The notes below the pieces were generated by a model. It was not told the DNA's origin and searched no databases. It saw only the letters and a list, made by a program, of their open reading frames with translations. A DNA stretch of 64,000 nucleotides from Parelaphostrongylus tenuis (taxonomy: Eukaryota > Nematoda > Chromadorea > Rhabditida > Metastrongylidae), in the NCBI GenBank assembly GCA_019055375.1, contig JAHQIW010000409.1, forward strand, positions 62,001 to 126,000, in the 5' to 3' direction. The position numbers and the translations under genes were made by a program. Of the stretch, positions 46,923 to 57,251 are shown piece by piece; position 1 is the stretch's first letter, and the number at the start of each line of letters is the position of its first letter.

Positions 46923-47208
46923 ACACTTACAAGACCGTAGACCCACTGCCTCTACGTCCCTAACCCTCAGTATGTTGCGTCTAACAGTGCTGGGAGTCAC
47001 AGACGCAGAGGCACAGACTCACCTTTAACCCTTTCGAGACCGTGGATAAAGCCTCTCAATCTTTAATTGGTAACTCTGGACGGTCTACTCTGTCTCCTCT
47101 GCATTTCTGACCCCCAACGTGCTGCGTCTGACAATGGTAGATTGTTGCGTTTAGCAGTGGCACGCTGGGATTTAGAGATGCGCAAGAGGTGGGTCCACGG
47201 ATCCGAAA
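46923..47208. mobile_element. Fold-back elements (CCTTTCGGGACCGTGGA family), two adjacent
   Basis: One unit at 46923-47020 (CTAACCCTCAGTATGTTGCG with AGTGCTGGGAGTCACAGACG) and one at 47025-47208 starting TTAACCCTTTCGAGACCGTG and ending GGGTCCACGGATCCG. Confidence 0.6.
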
Positions 47209-47214
47209 TGTTTA

Positions 47215-47290
47215 AGGAAGCTCAGATCAGAATGTATGGTGCATCTCTCAGCATTGATCAGCGCCGAAAGCTTTATCCTTTCTATCCTTC
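47215..47290 (+). mobile_element. 3' end fragment of family 1 SINE
   Basis: GTATGGTGCATCTCTCAGCA, TTGATCAGCGCCGAAAGC and the tail TTTATCCTTTCTATCCTTC, without a head. Confidence 0.65.
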
Positions 47291-47299
47291 GTCTTTCGT

Positions 47300-48380
47300 A
47301 TCTACCATAAGTCTCTTTTGAGAATGCAGCTGCATTGGTTTGTGTCTCAATGCTATAACTAAACATTATAACTACTATTACTCTTGCTATTCTGTCTACT
47401 TTCTTTCTAATTCCTTTATTAACTCTTAGTGGTAGTGATTTATGGGTTTCCTAGTGGTATAAACTGCTCTAATACACTTTAATGAAGGTTCTTTTCCGTT
47501 GGACGGCACGGGATCAAAAACCCATCTTTTTCACTGGAGAGGAATTTTTATAGAAGTGTTAGCATTCATTTGAAAGCTAAAATCTCTGGCTAGAAACATG
47601 AGTGACCGTTTTTTAAAAAAGCCATTTTTGACACTATAATGTTGAGAATAAAATTATGCTTCACATCGGCCACCTAATTCAGCTATTATTTTCGTGGAAG
47701 CACGAAGAGCACAATTCTTGTCTACCTCCGTCTGTGACTGGCTTTAAACGGCGTTATAAAAAGGTTTTTTTTTCAAAAATTAGCGACATCCCGCGTTAGC
47801 TCGAGATTTAACTTTTCGAATGGTTACTAACACTGCTATGAAAAATTCTAGTTCGGCGAAAAGAATCGGTTGCTGAACCCGTGCCGTTTAACGGAAAAGT
47901 GCCCTGATGAAGTACCTCAAATCATCCACTTATTCACCTTTTTTATCAAATCATGCGGACTTCAACGCATTGCACCCACACGACTGTCCCATATGGTGTA
48001 GAACCTGTGCGTACGGGCTATCAAAAGCCTTCTGAAAGGACCAATCAATTAGCCCTTTTACCTCTCACGGGGATTTCTTTCCCTTCTTTTTCTTCCTTCT
48101 GGGAACTGAGCATTGAAACGATCATCTCTGTGAACGCAGTGAGCCGCCACCTTTATAGGCCCTGTGAAACGTACGCACTGAAAGGGGCGCACACAAATAT
48201 CGCGCTCTAGTCGGACACTCTCGTTGAACGTGGCGGAATGCCTTGAATGTGGAGCGGCAATGCGTAATTGTTTGCAATTTTAAACTCGTGCTGATTCTCA
48301 TCATTGTATCTTTCTTCATTTTTTTTAATCTTTACTAGGTTGTTTCAGTGTTAATATAGTTGTATTCTTTTATCTAGAAT
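47300..48380. other. No gene recognised
   Basis: AT-rich DNA with cassette repeats at 47500-47900. Confidence 0.35.
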
Positions 48381-48384
48381 ACAT

Positions 48385-48600
48385 GTGTGGGGTGGGGTGG
48401 CGCAGCGGTTAGTGAGACGGTGTGTTGGAAGCAAAGGAAGAGCAAAGTGCTGGTTCAATCCTTTCCCTTAGCATTCTCTTGTAATCAATCAGCTAAGCGC
48501 CTAGAAACCCTTGGTTTGGCTTTCTCTAAAATTATTAGGGGAATGGTTGCAACCAGCATTCTACAACATTCATATAGAGGTGTAATCTTCTAAAAGCAGC
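48385..48600 (+). mobile_element. tRNA-like repeat, third type
   Basis: GGTGGCGCAGCGGTTAGTGA and GCTGGTTCAATCCTTTCCC give A- and B-box-like blocks; the body differs from the other two families and ends ATTCTACAACATTCATATAG. Confidence 0.4.
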
Positions 48601-48999
48601 TGAAGGAGTACATGAAATTTACAAAGATCTTTGTGGAGGGTGAGTGTGAAGGAGCGAATCGCGGGTAAGTGTTGCGATTCGCGAAGGAACTTGATTAACC
48701 GGTTGGCTTCCGTGGACCCAAACTGAGCGTGCCCATCAGCTTGAGGGCTTCTCCATCACTAAGCGTCGTTTAGAAATCAAATTGAAATTGAAAGTACGTG
48801 GGTATTTGATTACTCAGGTTTGATAGGTGTTTGGTATCACGAAAAGCTGGAAAGATCACAAGCAGGACCACCATCAAGTATCACCAAAATTTCATCGTAT
48901 TGCTTCAAATGTGAAACTAACGTTTTTCCTATAGAAGACCGCACAGCATCTTCGATTTTCTGATATCTGGAAGGATAGACTTTCTATGAGTATCGATAG

Positions 49000-49232
49000 C
49001 CCAAAACTCTAGCACTTGCGGATCTCAAAGCTTTTAGCGTTCAATCGTTTTTCCGTATTTTTCTTGAACGTCGCAGAATACTGGTTCATCATGCCTCTGA
49101 AATCTCGAGGATAGCCTGGCTGTAGTCTTCCATCGGGGCCTTCGTTGTTGACTGTCGAAAAGTGTTGGGGGGTAAGATTCGGCCCCACGCACACCGCGAC
49201 GCGCATTACAACCAGTCGGTCACTTTTTTGTT
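49000..49232 (-). mobile_element. Ser-tRNA-like SINE (family 2), minus copy
   Basis: Reversed order with TTTTTCTTGAACGTCGCAGA, ACTGTCGAAAAGTGTTGGGG and the reversed head CATTACAACCAGTCGGTCAC. Confidence 0.6.
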
Positions 49233-49460
49233 GATCGAAGCGGAAAATTTTCTGAATATTTAGTAGGAAAGTGGGGGCATTGGTGTTGTCGTCATGATTA
49301 GTTTTGTCTTTGAGTGCTCAGAGCCAGCGAGATACACCGGGTTACTTTTATCCTGGACAGGAGAAATGCAATTGAATGATTATTCTGTTTAACCGCTTTA
49401 GCGCTGGCATGACGTTACGAATATATATATATATATCAATGTTAGGTGATGTGCAAAAAA

Positions 49461-49753
49461 TTGCATGTGGTGCATTGGTTAGAGGTGCATCGCATCGCAC
49501 ACAAGGTTGATGGTTCGATCTCACGCTCATGGCTTATCAAGCTATCTATCCCTCTTTGGTTGGTAAATTGGTACCAGACTGGTGCCGGACTTGTCTGGAA
49601 GGACAAGCAGCACTGACTTTATACAGCGGGATGTCACCGCGAGTCATTGTAAAGGCCAGATATGCATTCAATCAACCCAACTCAAACGAATTCAGAAATC
49701 GAAGGCCAATCTCAGGGTCCCTCAGAGACTGATCAACGCCGAATGCTTCAAGG
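49461..49753 (+). mobile_element. tRNA-derived SINE (family 1)
   Basis: The head GCATGTGGTGCATTGGTTAG and GGTTCGATCTCACGCTCATG are followed by AATTGGTACCAGACTGGTGC and GAGTCATTGTAAAGGCCAGA. The flank GATGTGCAAAA suggests insertion into a tRNA-mimic element. Confidence 0.8.
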
Positions 49754-49904
49754 ATTTATGCAAGACTATGAACCTTAGATGGGAAGTGAACTAGCATTTC
49801 ACTCCCGCGTTCAATGCCAATATGCGCTTCCCAGGTCAGATCGTTTACGCTTGGTTTCTGACAAATCGATATATTGTATCGCAGGACGAGTGATACCAGA
49901 ACAG

Positions 49905-50005
49905 GAGCCTCGGTAGTACAATTGGTTAGCACGCACCCTCGGTAAAGATGAAGTGTCGACTCGATTTCCGTGTGAAACTCAAAACTTTGCACATCACTGA
50001 GCATT
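49905..50005 (+). mobile_element. tRNA-mimic element
   Basis: GGTAGTACAATTGGTTAGCA and GTGTCGACTCGATTTCCGTG are followed by AAAACTTTGCACATCACTGA. Confidence 0.55.
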
Positions 50006-50149
50006 ATCGGTGTAGATAGACTCTCACCCTGAGCACTGACATTTCTTGGCGTTCACTGGGTTTCATTTTTTGCTTAGGTTCTGAAAACTAGACTAAGCAA
50101 GAAATTTTTCATTTAGGCGGTTTTTTGTTTGTGATATGATGTTACAAAT

Positions 50150-50235
50150 GCACCAAATGATGTTTAGTGATGTGCAAAACTCGTGCGGGTTCGACTCCTG
50201 CCTGATGTCATAGTTTTGCAAACCAGTCACCATTA
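50150..50235 (+). mobile_element. tRNA-mimic element, internally deleted
   Basis: Left edge AATGATGTTTAGTGATGTGC, a remaining GTGCGGGTTCGACTCCTGCC, and the right edge AGTTTTGCAAACCAGTCACC. Both edges are present with only box B between. Confidence 0.6.
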
Positions 50236-50454
50236 TTGACTAAATTTCCGCTGATACGAAAACTGTATGTTTGATTTTCATGGATTCGTGGTTTCGTTAT
50301 AACGTTCTCGAGAGAGGATTTTAGAGAAATTATCGGGAGAAAGCTTTGCCTTGTTTTGCCTTGTTCTCTGTGTTAATGTTGAAGAAAACTTTTATGAAGT
50401 ATTAGATCTAGTATAACTATGGTGGTAAAATCGCTATACGATCTGCTAATACCT

Positions 50455-50905
50455 AGGGTTCTGTGATTAGCAAAACCCCTCTCGTAGCGTCCACTTCTTT
50501 GGGAAAGGTGACAAAGGAAATTGACATTAGTGAGTGGAGAAGTCTCTGTGCTTCATAGGAGAAGCAGTAACTTAAAGAAGTATTGGAATCAAGATGTGGC
50601 TGGTACCACCCTCGTAGCGTCCATTTCTTTGAAGAAATTCTAGAAAAGGAAATTGGCATCGGTGGAGCGGAGCAGTCTCTATGGCGCATAGAGCAAGCAG
50701 CAAAGTCTTCAAATGTTCAAGATCGAGGTGTGGCTGGTACGAGCCTCGTGGTGTCCACGTCTTTGGAGAAATCTGACAAAACGAAATCGATATCAGTGAA
50801 GAGAAGAAGTCCTCTATGGATCTGAGGGGAAGCAGCAGCTTCTTCATATGTTGGAAGATAAAGATGTGGCCAGTACCAGCCTTTTGTTCCACTGCTACTT
50901 TTCAT
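50455..50905. repeat. Tandem repeat, 138-bp unit, about 3.2 copies
   Basis: ATGTGGCTGGTAC-type motifs at 50593, 50731 and 50869 are 138 bp apart; CTCGTAGCGTCCA and CTCTATGGATC/CTCTATGGCGC recur in register. Units are about 70-80 percent alike by eye. No frame is conserved across units. Confidence 0.8.
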
Positions 50906-51229
50906 GCTGTGATTTCTCTGAGGATGTTGGAGGGGATGAAGCTTGGTATTTTATGGTGGGAATGAAGTCCCATGGGTAACGATGACGGTCGATCACCTTT
51001 CTGTTCTTCTATCCGGGCTAAGCCTTTGTTCTTACATTCTTTGCCAACCAATTCAGAAGCATTCCTGTTCATGAGGGTCATTTTCTCTTAAAGATTCTTC
51101 ATTCGCCTTTTGCGACGGAGAAATTCGTTTATAAGAGTCGATAGGTTGATTACCATTAAGATCTTTTGCTGCTCATTGTTGCAACTTATTCCAGTCATTG
51201 TCAGTTTACTAAATTATCTGTCTCTTCAA

Positions 51230-51350
51230 TGATGTTGAGTGATGTGCAAAAGTTTTGCGTCAGGCGGGACTCGAACCCGTGTTTTACCCTATCCGCGGGG
51301 CGCGCGCTCTAACCCGTTGCGCTATCGACGCCTGTTTTGCCCACCATTCT
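51230..51350 (-). mobile_element. tRNA-mimic element, near-complete
   Basis: The left edge AATGATGTTGAGTGATGTGC plus AAAAGTTTTGCGTC is followed on the minus strand by box B (GCGGGACTCGAACCCGTGTT) and a reversed head (GCTCTAACCCGTTGCGCTAT). The right edge is GTTTTGCCCACCATTCTACG. Both edges and both promoter-like boxes are present. Confidence 0.7.
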
Positions 51351-51451
51351 ACGCTGCAACCCATCAATTCGTCAGCAACCAAGCAAGAGCGATCAAATAA
51401 AAGGAATTTTCGTCGATCATACTTACCATTCTCGTCTCTGAAAAGGGGATA

Positions 51452-51525
51452 GGGTGTGGCCGAGTGGTTAGTGGTGTACGCTATCAGAAAGCAAAATGAT
51501 GGTTCGATTTACGACCCCATTACAT
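51452..51525 (+). other. Leu/Ser-tRNA-like fragment
   Basis: GTGTGGCCGAGTGGTTAGTG, a class II A-box region, then ATGATGGTTCGATTTACGAC. It lacks a paired acceptor stem, so it is not called a tRNA gene. Confidence 0.4.
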
Positions 51526-51797
51526 GCCTGCAATTTTAGATTGGAGATGCTTAGCTCTACGACTCTCAGGGTTTCAGGGACTTCGTCTCGGGACCGACAC
51601 TGCGACATTCATGGAGGAGACCGGACCTCTTAAGCAGAAATCGATCAAATCAATAATCATTTTTACTCCATCTATTCGTCAATCCTTTTCCCTATCTTAT
51701 ATCTGTTTATTCTCTGGCTTTTCTGAAATGTATTCTTATTCGCCGAAAACCCCAGCAGACGCTGAGACCACACCCAGTACGTCGTCCACTCTCAGCG

Positions 51798-52060
51798 CGT
51801 GACGTCATCGCTTCGTCACGTGTCACTATCGATCGGTTGCCCGCGTGATTTCGAAATGACACTCACGCTGTCCGATGTCTCCAAATACGTGCACACTCGC
51901 ACGCAAAGCGGGCATCTACGGAGTGGGCGGGCTATGACGTCATTCGGGCGCGAAACCATCGTCTCATATCGATCGGTAACGCGCGGTTCTGTTGATAGCA
52001 CTCGCGCGGTCGTTTTCTTCACGTTTTCGTCTGTTCTGTACTACTTCACCTCATTTTCTT
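51798..52060 (+). promoter_or_regulatory. Putative SUMO promoter region with CRE, GC-box and E2F-like sites
   Basis: GC-rich island about 0.4 kb before the SUMO start. It holds two perfect TGACGTCA palindromes (51800-51807 and 51935-51942), a GGGCGG box at about 51925-51930, and GGGCGCGAAA (E2F-type TTTCGCGCCC reversed) near 51946. TATCGATCGGT occurs twice. A third TGACGTCA lies in intron 1 at 52990-52997. Function is inferred from site identity and position. Confidence 0.45.
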
Positions 52061-52124
52061 CGATTCGTCCTTTTTTTTTTTTGAAGAGCTCGCTGAAAAA
52101 TAATGGTAGTATAATAACGATATA

Positions 52125-52356
52125 ACATGTTTTGAGCCGTTTATGAGGTCTGATAGGAGCCAGTCAGGCGCCTGATTCGACTTTCTGAACTCTCCGGTAT
52201 CGCAGTCCCTCGGTTCAGCCGATCTCTTAAAGCTTCATGGAGAAGTGTAGTCTTGATGGATCGGCTGAACCGTGGACTGTGCTACGGAAGAGTCGTGGAA
52301 AACAAAGCAGGCGCCTGTCTAGCACTTATCGGACTTGACAAACGGCTCAAAACATG
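52125..52356. mobile_element. Palindromic MITE
   Basis: Ends CATGTTTTGAGCCGTTT and AAACGGCTCAAAACATG are exact complements. Inner pairs include CAGGCGCCTG on both sides and ATCGGCTGAACCGTGGACTG against TCCCTCGGTTCAGCCGAT. It sits between the promoter-like island and the SUMO start, about 110 bases before the ATG. Confidence 0.75.
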
Positions 52357-52459
52357 CTCTATCCACTAACACCTTATTGTGTTGTGATTCTGGGAATCGT
52401 TCTGCTCTGTGTAGTTTTTGTTTTACCTTGAAGAGGATCCAAAAAGTGAGAAATTTCAG

Positions 52460-53442
52460 AGTAGAGCCATATGGCAAATAGCGGCAGTGAAGCGCCCGCG
52501 GCCAGTAATTCGGCGGTGGAACACATCACGCTGAGAGTAGTGGACCAGGTTAGTCGAAAGAATTTAAACATTTGCGGCCTTGTCGGAATAAAAGGATAAA
52601 GGATAAGCTCTCGGCGTTGATCAATCCTGAGGGATGCGCCATGCATTCGACTTCAATTTTCAACTTCGTTTGAGGTGATTGAATGCACATCTGGCCTTTA
52701 CAATGACTCGCGGTGGCCTCCCGCTGAACCCAGTCAGTGCTGCTTATCCTCCCAGACAAGTCTGAGACCTGTCTGTTACCAATTTACCGAACCCGGAGGG
52801 ATGGATGGCTTGGTGAGCCATAAGCGCGAGATTGAGCTATCGACCTTGTGGACGACGCAGGGCACCTCTAACCACTGCGCCACATGCGCTCCTTGTCGGA
52901 ATAAAGGTCAACAATTGGTCATTTCATGCGCGACTTTCTTGACGATCACTCTCGAAGTTTTTCCGTATTTTTTCCAGTCTGACGGTTGATGACGTCACTT
53001 TTACTGCACAAATTACTATGCTGAGTAGATTTTAGCAACCATTTTTTGCTGCTCGTCAAGAAATTGGCGAATCGTAGCGAGATTCGGTATTTCTCCTCAG
53101 TATGGTGATATGGCGCGGTGGTTAGAGGTGCTCCGTGTCGCACACAAGGTCTATGGTTCGATCTCGCGCTCATGAATAGCGAAGCCATCCATCACTCCGG
53201 GTTGGTGGGTTGGTAAAGTGGTGCCAGGCTGGTGTCAGACTTGTCTGAGATGATCAGTAGTACTGGCTCAATGCAGAGGGAGGCCACCGCGAGTTGTTGT
53301 AAAAACCAGATATGCGTCAGATCACCTGAGGCGAAGTTAAGAATCGAAGATGAATGCATGGCGCATCCCTCAGGGGTTGATCAACGGCGAGACCTTTGTC
53401 CTTTTATCCTTTATGGCGATGAATTTTAAGCGTTGCCATGTA

Positions 53443-53489
<47 letters not shown>

Positions 53490-55436
53490 CTCCCCCCTCG
53501 CTCTCTCTATCTATCTCTGTCTTTCGCTCTCCACTGAAAATGTGGATATTTTCGTACTGGCTTCCTTGTATTAATTAAAATAAAAACAAATTAATATCTT
53601 GTACGATCGTACACTGAAAGGAAAAATGGCCCACATTTCTAACGGAAAGAGAGGAGAGGAGAGAGAGAGGTCTATGACAAAAGCCCACTGCATATGCGAA
53701 GTGTTTTAATTAGAATACTACAATTACTAGCCAGATTCCAGAGTCGCATAAGTATTGGATATTTGTTCATAAACAATTATGACGGCCTTCTGATTAGTTG
53801 TAAATTTTGTGTTTTTTTAATGAAAGCATGGATTTATTCATTGTTATATACGTATCCTTTGATCTCTCAAAACTGCCTTTTGTTTGGAATCATCTTAATT
53901 TTGACGTATTGGGTAAGCGAGAAATTTTCCGGACACTTCGTTTCTGGTCAAGTTCATCCTTTTTTTTCATCGTATAAAATCAACAAATGATTATAAAAGT
54001 ATACCTCTTCAATAATCACTTGCTCCCACTTTCCGGCAACCTCATTATTTCGCGGCGGTAAAACTCGGTGCCTTTCGAGTCAAAGAACTTCAGTTGCTCT
54101 ATCCACCTCATCAACAATCGTTTTTGCGTTTGGGACAGTTCTATATCAGAAAGATGTATAAGTGTTATATATTAGAATAACTGCAAAATGCTGCTCTATA
54201 CGATAGTGAAGGCAAAGACTTAAATGAATGACAAGTAACCAAAACGAAATAGTCCGAAAAGTTTTTTTTCCATATCAGTACTCGAGAGACAAATAAAGAG
54301 AAATGGATTTGGGCATCGGAAATCGATTATATCAGGTCATTTTTTGTTTCCAGGACTAGTTGTCATGTTTTTCTTGGTGAAAACTTGATAAACGATAGTT
54401 TCAGAGATCAAAATGAGTGAGTACCACTTCAAAAAACATAGAATGTGGTGCTTCTTTCCTAATTATGCCAGGATCCTAATTCCTTGATCAGTCGACTTTG
54501 CACATATGCTTGGTGTGTGCACCAGAGGAGTTTATTTAGTGAGGATTTGGTGCGCGGAGTAAAATCCCATGTGCTAGGTGTTCAACTCGCAATGGTTAGC
54601 CATTTTAGCTAATCTGCTATGTGCTTCCAAGACATTACACAGAAAGAGCTTTAAACGTTTACTCAAAACGGCGTGAAACCGTACTGTTTACTAAGCACAG
54701 TTTTTTTTCCAGAATTCAGACGAACTTCATTTCTTTGTGAAGGTTGGTACTGCCATAGGAAGAATTAAGAGATCCTACGCCAATCGCTTTGGCGTAGCGA
54801 TATCGTCATTCAGGTAACTTGCGGTTTTTTATATCATAATTCACACTATAGGTCTCTTTGATATTGAGCGAATTTAGTGTTTCATTGTTTGTAGATTCCT
54901 CTACAATGGTCGACGATTGAACGATGATGACACACCGAAGAATCTTAATATGGAAAATAATGACGTGATTGAGGTAATTTTTTCATACGCACAACGATTA
55001 TAAACTGTCCGTCGTTGATAAGCCGATGATGAATGCGCCGTTCATTCGACACCAGCAATCATCTTAGAAGTGACAGAATGCATTTGTGGTAAATAAAATG
55101 ATCTGGAGTGGCCTGGCAATGCACACAGTTGGTGTTTTTGACGTCCCAATTAAATGTGATTACCAGTTTGGTGACTCCGAGAAAACCAATGGCCCATTGG
55201 ACACCACGGCTTATCACTAGGTGTGCGATCAGTAACCTCTATGACACGTGATGGTGTAGAATGCATGTGGCATTTCTCAAGGAGTGATAAAAGCTCAACC
55301 GCTTTGCTCTCGCCCTATGGTGGACTTGCAAGCGTGTATCATTTTTCTTTCTTGCTACTGTTGTGTGCTGTAAGTTCCCATTAGTATCTGCTTCCACTTC
55401 CAGGTGTACCAGGAGCAGCTTGGAGGCCATCATTGA
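52460..55436 (+). CDS. smo-1: SUMO (small ubiquitin-like modifier), four exons
   Basis: Exons 52471-52548, 54713-54813, 54895-54973 and 55404-55436 encode 96 residues. The start follows an acceptor TTTCAG ending at 52459, consistent with trans-splicing. After a short flexible tail (MANSGSEAPAASNS) comes the ubiquitin-like fold: HITLRVVDQ, DELHFFVK (strand 2), RSYANRFGVAISSFRFLYNG, DDDTPKNLNMENNDVIEVYQ, then EQLGGHH. The diglycine at 93-94 is followed by two histidines to be trimmed by a SUMO protease before conjugation to target lysines. Every junction keeps phase. Compared with usual SUMO, the residue after HF is Phe rather than Arg/Lys and several acidic residues are changed, so it could be a divergent paralogue. 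Intron 1 (2.2 kb) holds SINEs. Confidence 0.92.
52587..52892 (-). mobile_element. tRNA-derived SINE (family 1), minus copy in SUMO intron 1
   Basis: Reversed tail AAAAGGATAAAGGATAAGCT, AATCCTGAGGGATGCGCCAT, body ACATCTGGCCTTTACAATGA and reversed head CTAACCACTGCGCCACATGC. A full-length, well-kept copy. Confidence 0.85.
53105..53412 (+). mobile_element. tRNA-derived SINE (family 1) in SUMO intron 1
   Basis: The head GATATGGCGCGGTGGTTAGA and GGTTCGATCTCGCGCTCATG are followed by TGGCGCATCCCTCAGGGGTT and the tail TTTGTCCTTTTATCCTTTAT. It is opposite in direction to the copy 200 bases upstream, so the two could pair in the transcript. Confidence 0.85.
53446..53487. repeat. (TC)21 microsatellite
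   Basis: 42 bases of perfect TC followed by CCCC-TCCCCCC and further CT-rich sequence to 53530. Confidence 0.95.
55020..55100 (-). mobile_element. Degenerate 3' part of a family 1 SINE
   Basis: GATGATGAATGCGCCGTTCA and GAATGCATTTGTGGTAAATA resemble the reversed SINE body in the last SUMO intron. Confidence 0.35.
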
Positions 55437-55849
55437 GTTTGTTGTGAACAAGACAAACCACTACACGTTGCATCTCGTTTATCATGTTATGGTTTTTTTT
55501 TGTAGTTGATGTGCTGCACAAAAACTAGCACCGTAGTTGCTTCGAATTTTTTATTCTTTATTGAATCACTTCACTTGTAAATGGAATATATGTGAGTAGA
55601 TGTCTTGCTATTCATAAATTTGTGTTTGCTACTTGTTGTGTTTTACTCCGTCTTTAGTACAATATTGTTTACAGGTCTTAAAACTAAACATTCTACTTAA
55701 TCTGAACTAATGACGACAACCACCACGTTAGTAAGATGTATGGTGATAAACGCTATAAAAGATCGTATATAAAATGAACGAAAGACTCAATAATTCTAAT
55801 AATTTACCGCATTTTCGCAGTGCTATGATATGTCAAATATACCTAAGGG

Positions 55850-55965
55850 AATTGAGTGATGAGCAAAAATTCGATCTTAGACGGGAGTTGAACCCGCGTT
55901 TAACTCATATCGGGGCGCGTCCTACCACTGCAACAGCGACGCCACCACTTACTCACCACTCATTT
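55850..55965 (-). mobile_element. tRNA-mimic element, first of three
   Basis: Left edge GAATTGAGTGATGAGCAAAA; reversed box B CGGGAGTTGAACCCGCG; reversed head TACCACTGCAACAGCGAC; right edge CACTTACTCACCACTC. Confidence 0.6.
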
Positions 55966-56045
55966 TTCAGTATATCATTGCTATAGTTATTACCGTCTGA
56001 GGTCGAATTTTTGCTCGTTAACAAATACGTAATACGTATTCAATA

Positions 56046-56155
56046 GTGCTGAGTACTAAGCAAAACTTTGATGCACGAACGACAAAAGTTGAACCCGGCT
56101 CCAACCCTTCACGCAGGACACGTCCTAACCACTGCACCAGTGGGCCACATTCTGT
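56046..56155 (-). mobile_element. tRNA-mimic element, second of three
   Basis: Left edge TGCTGAGTACTAAGCAAAAC, reversed box B AAAGTTGAACCCGG, reversed head CCTAACCACTGCACCAGTGG. Diverged. Confidence 0.5.
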
Positions 56156-56228
56156 TATCACTTATCAGATGAATTTAATGCCGATATATGATCACCAAAG
56201 CAGACCAAATCAAAGAGTGATAGCAGAA

Positions 56229-56330
56229 CAGGAGCACGAGAGTGTAGTGGCTAGCAAGTGCCCGCAAGGAGTGCGGCATGGGTTCAACTCCCGCCTGACG
56301 CTGTGAGATTTGCATACCACTCAACATCAA
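56229..56330 (+). mobile_element. tRNA-mimic element, third of three (opposite direction)
   Basis: AGAGTGTAGTGGCTAGCAAG and GCATGGGTTCAACTCCCGCC, then GCATACCACTCAACATCA at the right edge. Confidence 0.55.
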
Positions 56331-56439
56331 TGGATGCATAGTCACACATCACAACCCTTCTTCAATCGATTGACTTCCGCGGATCGACGCTGAGCGTGTT
56401 CGCCTCCATCCCCTCTGCTCCGATTGTTCGCCAACTACA

Positions 56440-56520
56440 GTACTACTTTTCGTTACAAGAACGCGCGCGAATCGGTACAAAACTTAGCCGTGGTTCTTGT
56501 AACGAAAACTAATATTGTAG
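56440..56520. repeat. Inverted repeat hairpin
   Basis: TTTCGTTACAAGAAC (56454-56468) and GTTCTTGTAACGAAAA (56491 on) are complementary around a loop of about 25 bases. It lies downstream of the prolidase exons. Confidence 0.6.
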
Positions 56521-56607
56521 TCGGCGAGTAATCTAGAGGTGAACCGGTTAAGAGATGCGGTGAAATAAAAAGCATGTTTCTTGTAAAAAGGTGTCAGTAA
56601 TTGATAC

Positions 56608-56990
56608 CTCTCCATTTGATACTCACAGAGTCCGTCGCGCACGGCTTTCATAGCGGCACTATGAGCCTCGGAGGCAACCTTACTGGCGTATCTCATCACC
56701 AAAACAGACCTTGATTACTGCCTGCCTGCCTGCCTTACTCCAAGACGCGAACCCGCCATTTCAGTAGCTGAGCGGAATGCGACGTCGAGCGGCATGCTGC
56801 GCCGTGTAAAACGTAGTCCCGAAAGGGTTAAACAACCATTCGGTTATTTCCTTCACAAGACTCGAAGCATAGAGACTTTTAGATCTGACCTCTAACTCCT
56901 TGTCAGTCTTGAAAACTCGCAATTCGGTCATAACAGGATAGAATTTGTCCACATCGCAATTGAATTTGAAAAGATAAATGGGTTTATATC
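56608..56990 (-). pseudogene. Prolidase (peptidase D) two-exon fragment
   Basis: On the minus strand, an exon ending at 56890 encodes DVDKFYPVMTELRVFKTDKE followed by LE, and the next (56699 down to 56608) VMRYASKVASEAHSAAMKAV followed by RDGLCEYQME, with a phase-2 donor AG|GTATCA. These match the M24 family prolidase in the region just before the metal-binding catalytic domain; the family hydrolyses Xaa-Pro dipeptides using two metal ions. No exons for the catalytic domain were found at lower coordinates, nor for the N-terminal part above 57000. The second exon lacks an AG acceptor (TTTTG precedes GTGATG). The intron holds one end of a TTAA-type MITE. It is most likely a relic or an incomplete gene copy. 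Confidence 0.7.
56715..56831. mobile_element. TTAA-type MITE fragment
   Basis: CGCCATTTCAGTAGCTGAGC, GCGACGTCGAGCGGC and the end GTCCCGAAAGGGTTAA match one half of the element at 17841-18013 with a changed terminus. Confidence 0.5.
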
Positions 56991-57251
56991 GAATATAGGA
57001 GCATATGGTCCTACTCCTAAATGGTAAAATGTGATCTATATTACTTTACATTCGAAAAAAGAAACCAACAAATCTTTTCCACGGAATGAAGGAGGTTCAA
57101 GGACATTAACACTGTCAGTATTGAATGCCTTCTGTGAATGATTTTTGTGGAACATTTAGAAGTGAGAAAATCAGATTCAGAAAGAAAATTCGAGTAAGCG
57201 ACCGATAAGAGCAAAATCTTCTTGGCTTGAATTTTTTTTTAAGATAGTCAC

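Noticed and set aside
51230..51345. A true tRNA gene on the minus strand
   Set aside because: Box A and B resemble a tRNA, but acceptor and D stems do not pair well and many diverged copies exist with flanking TIRs. tRNAscan-SE would be decisive.
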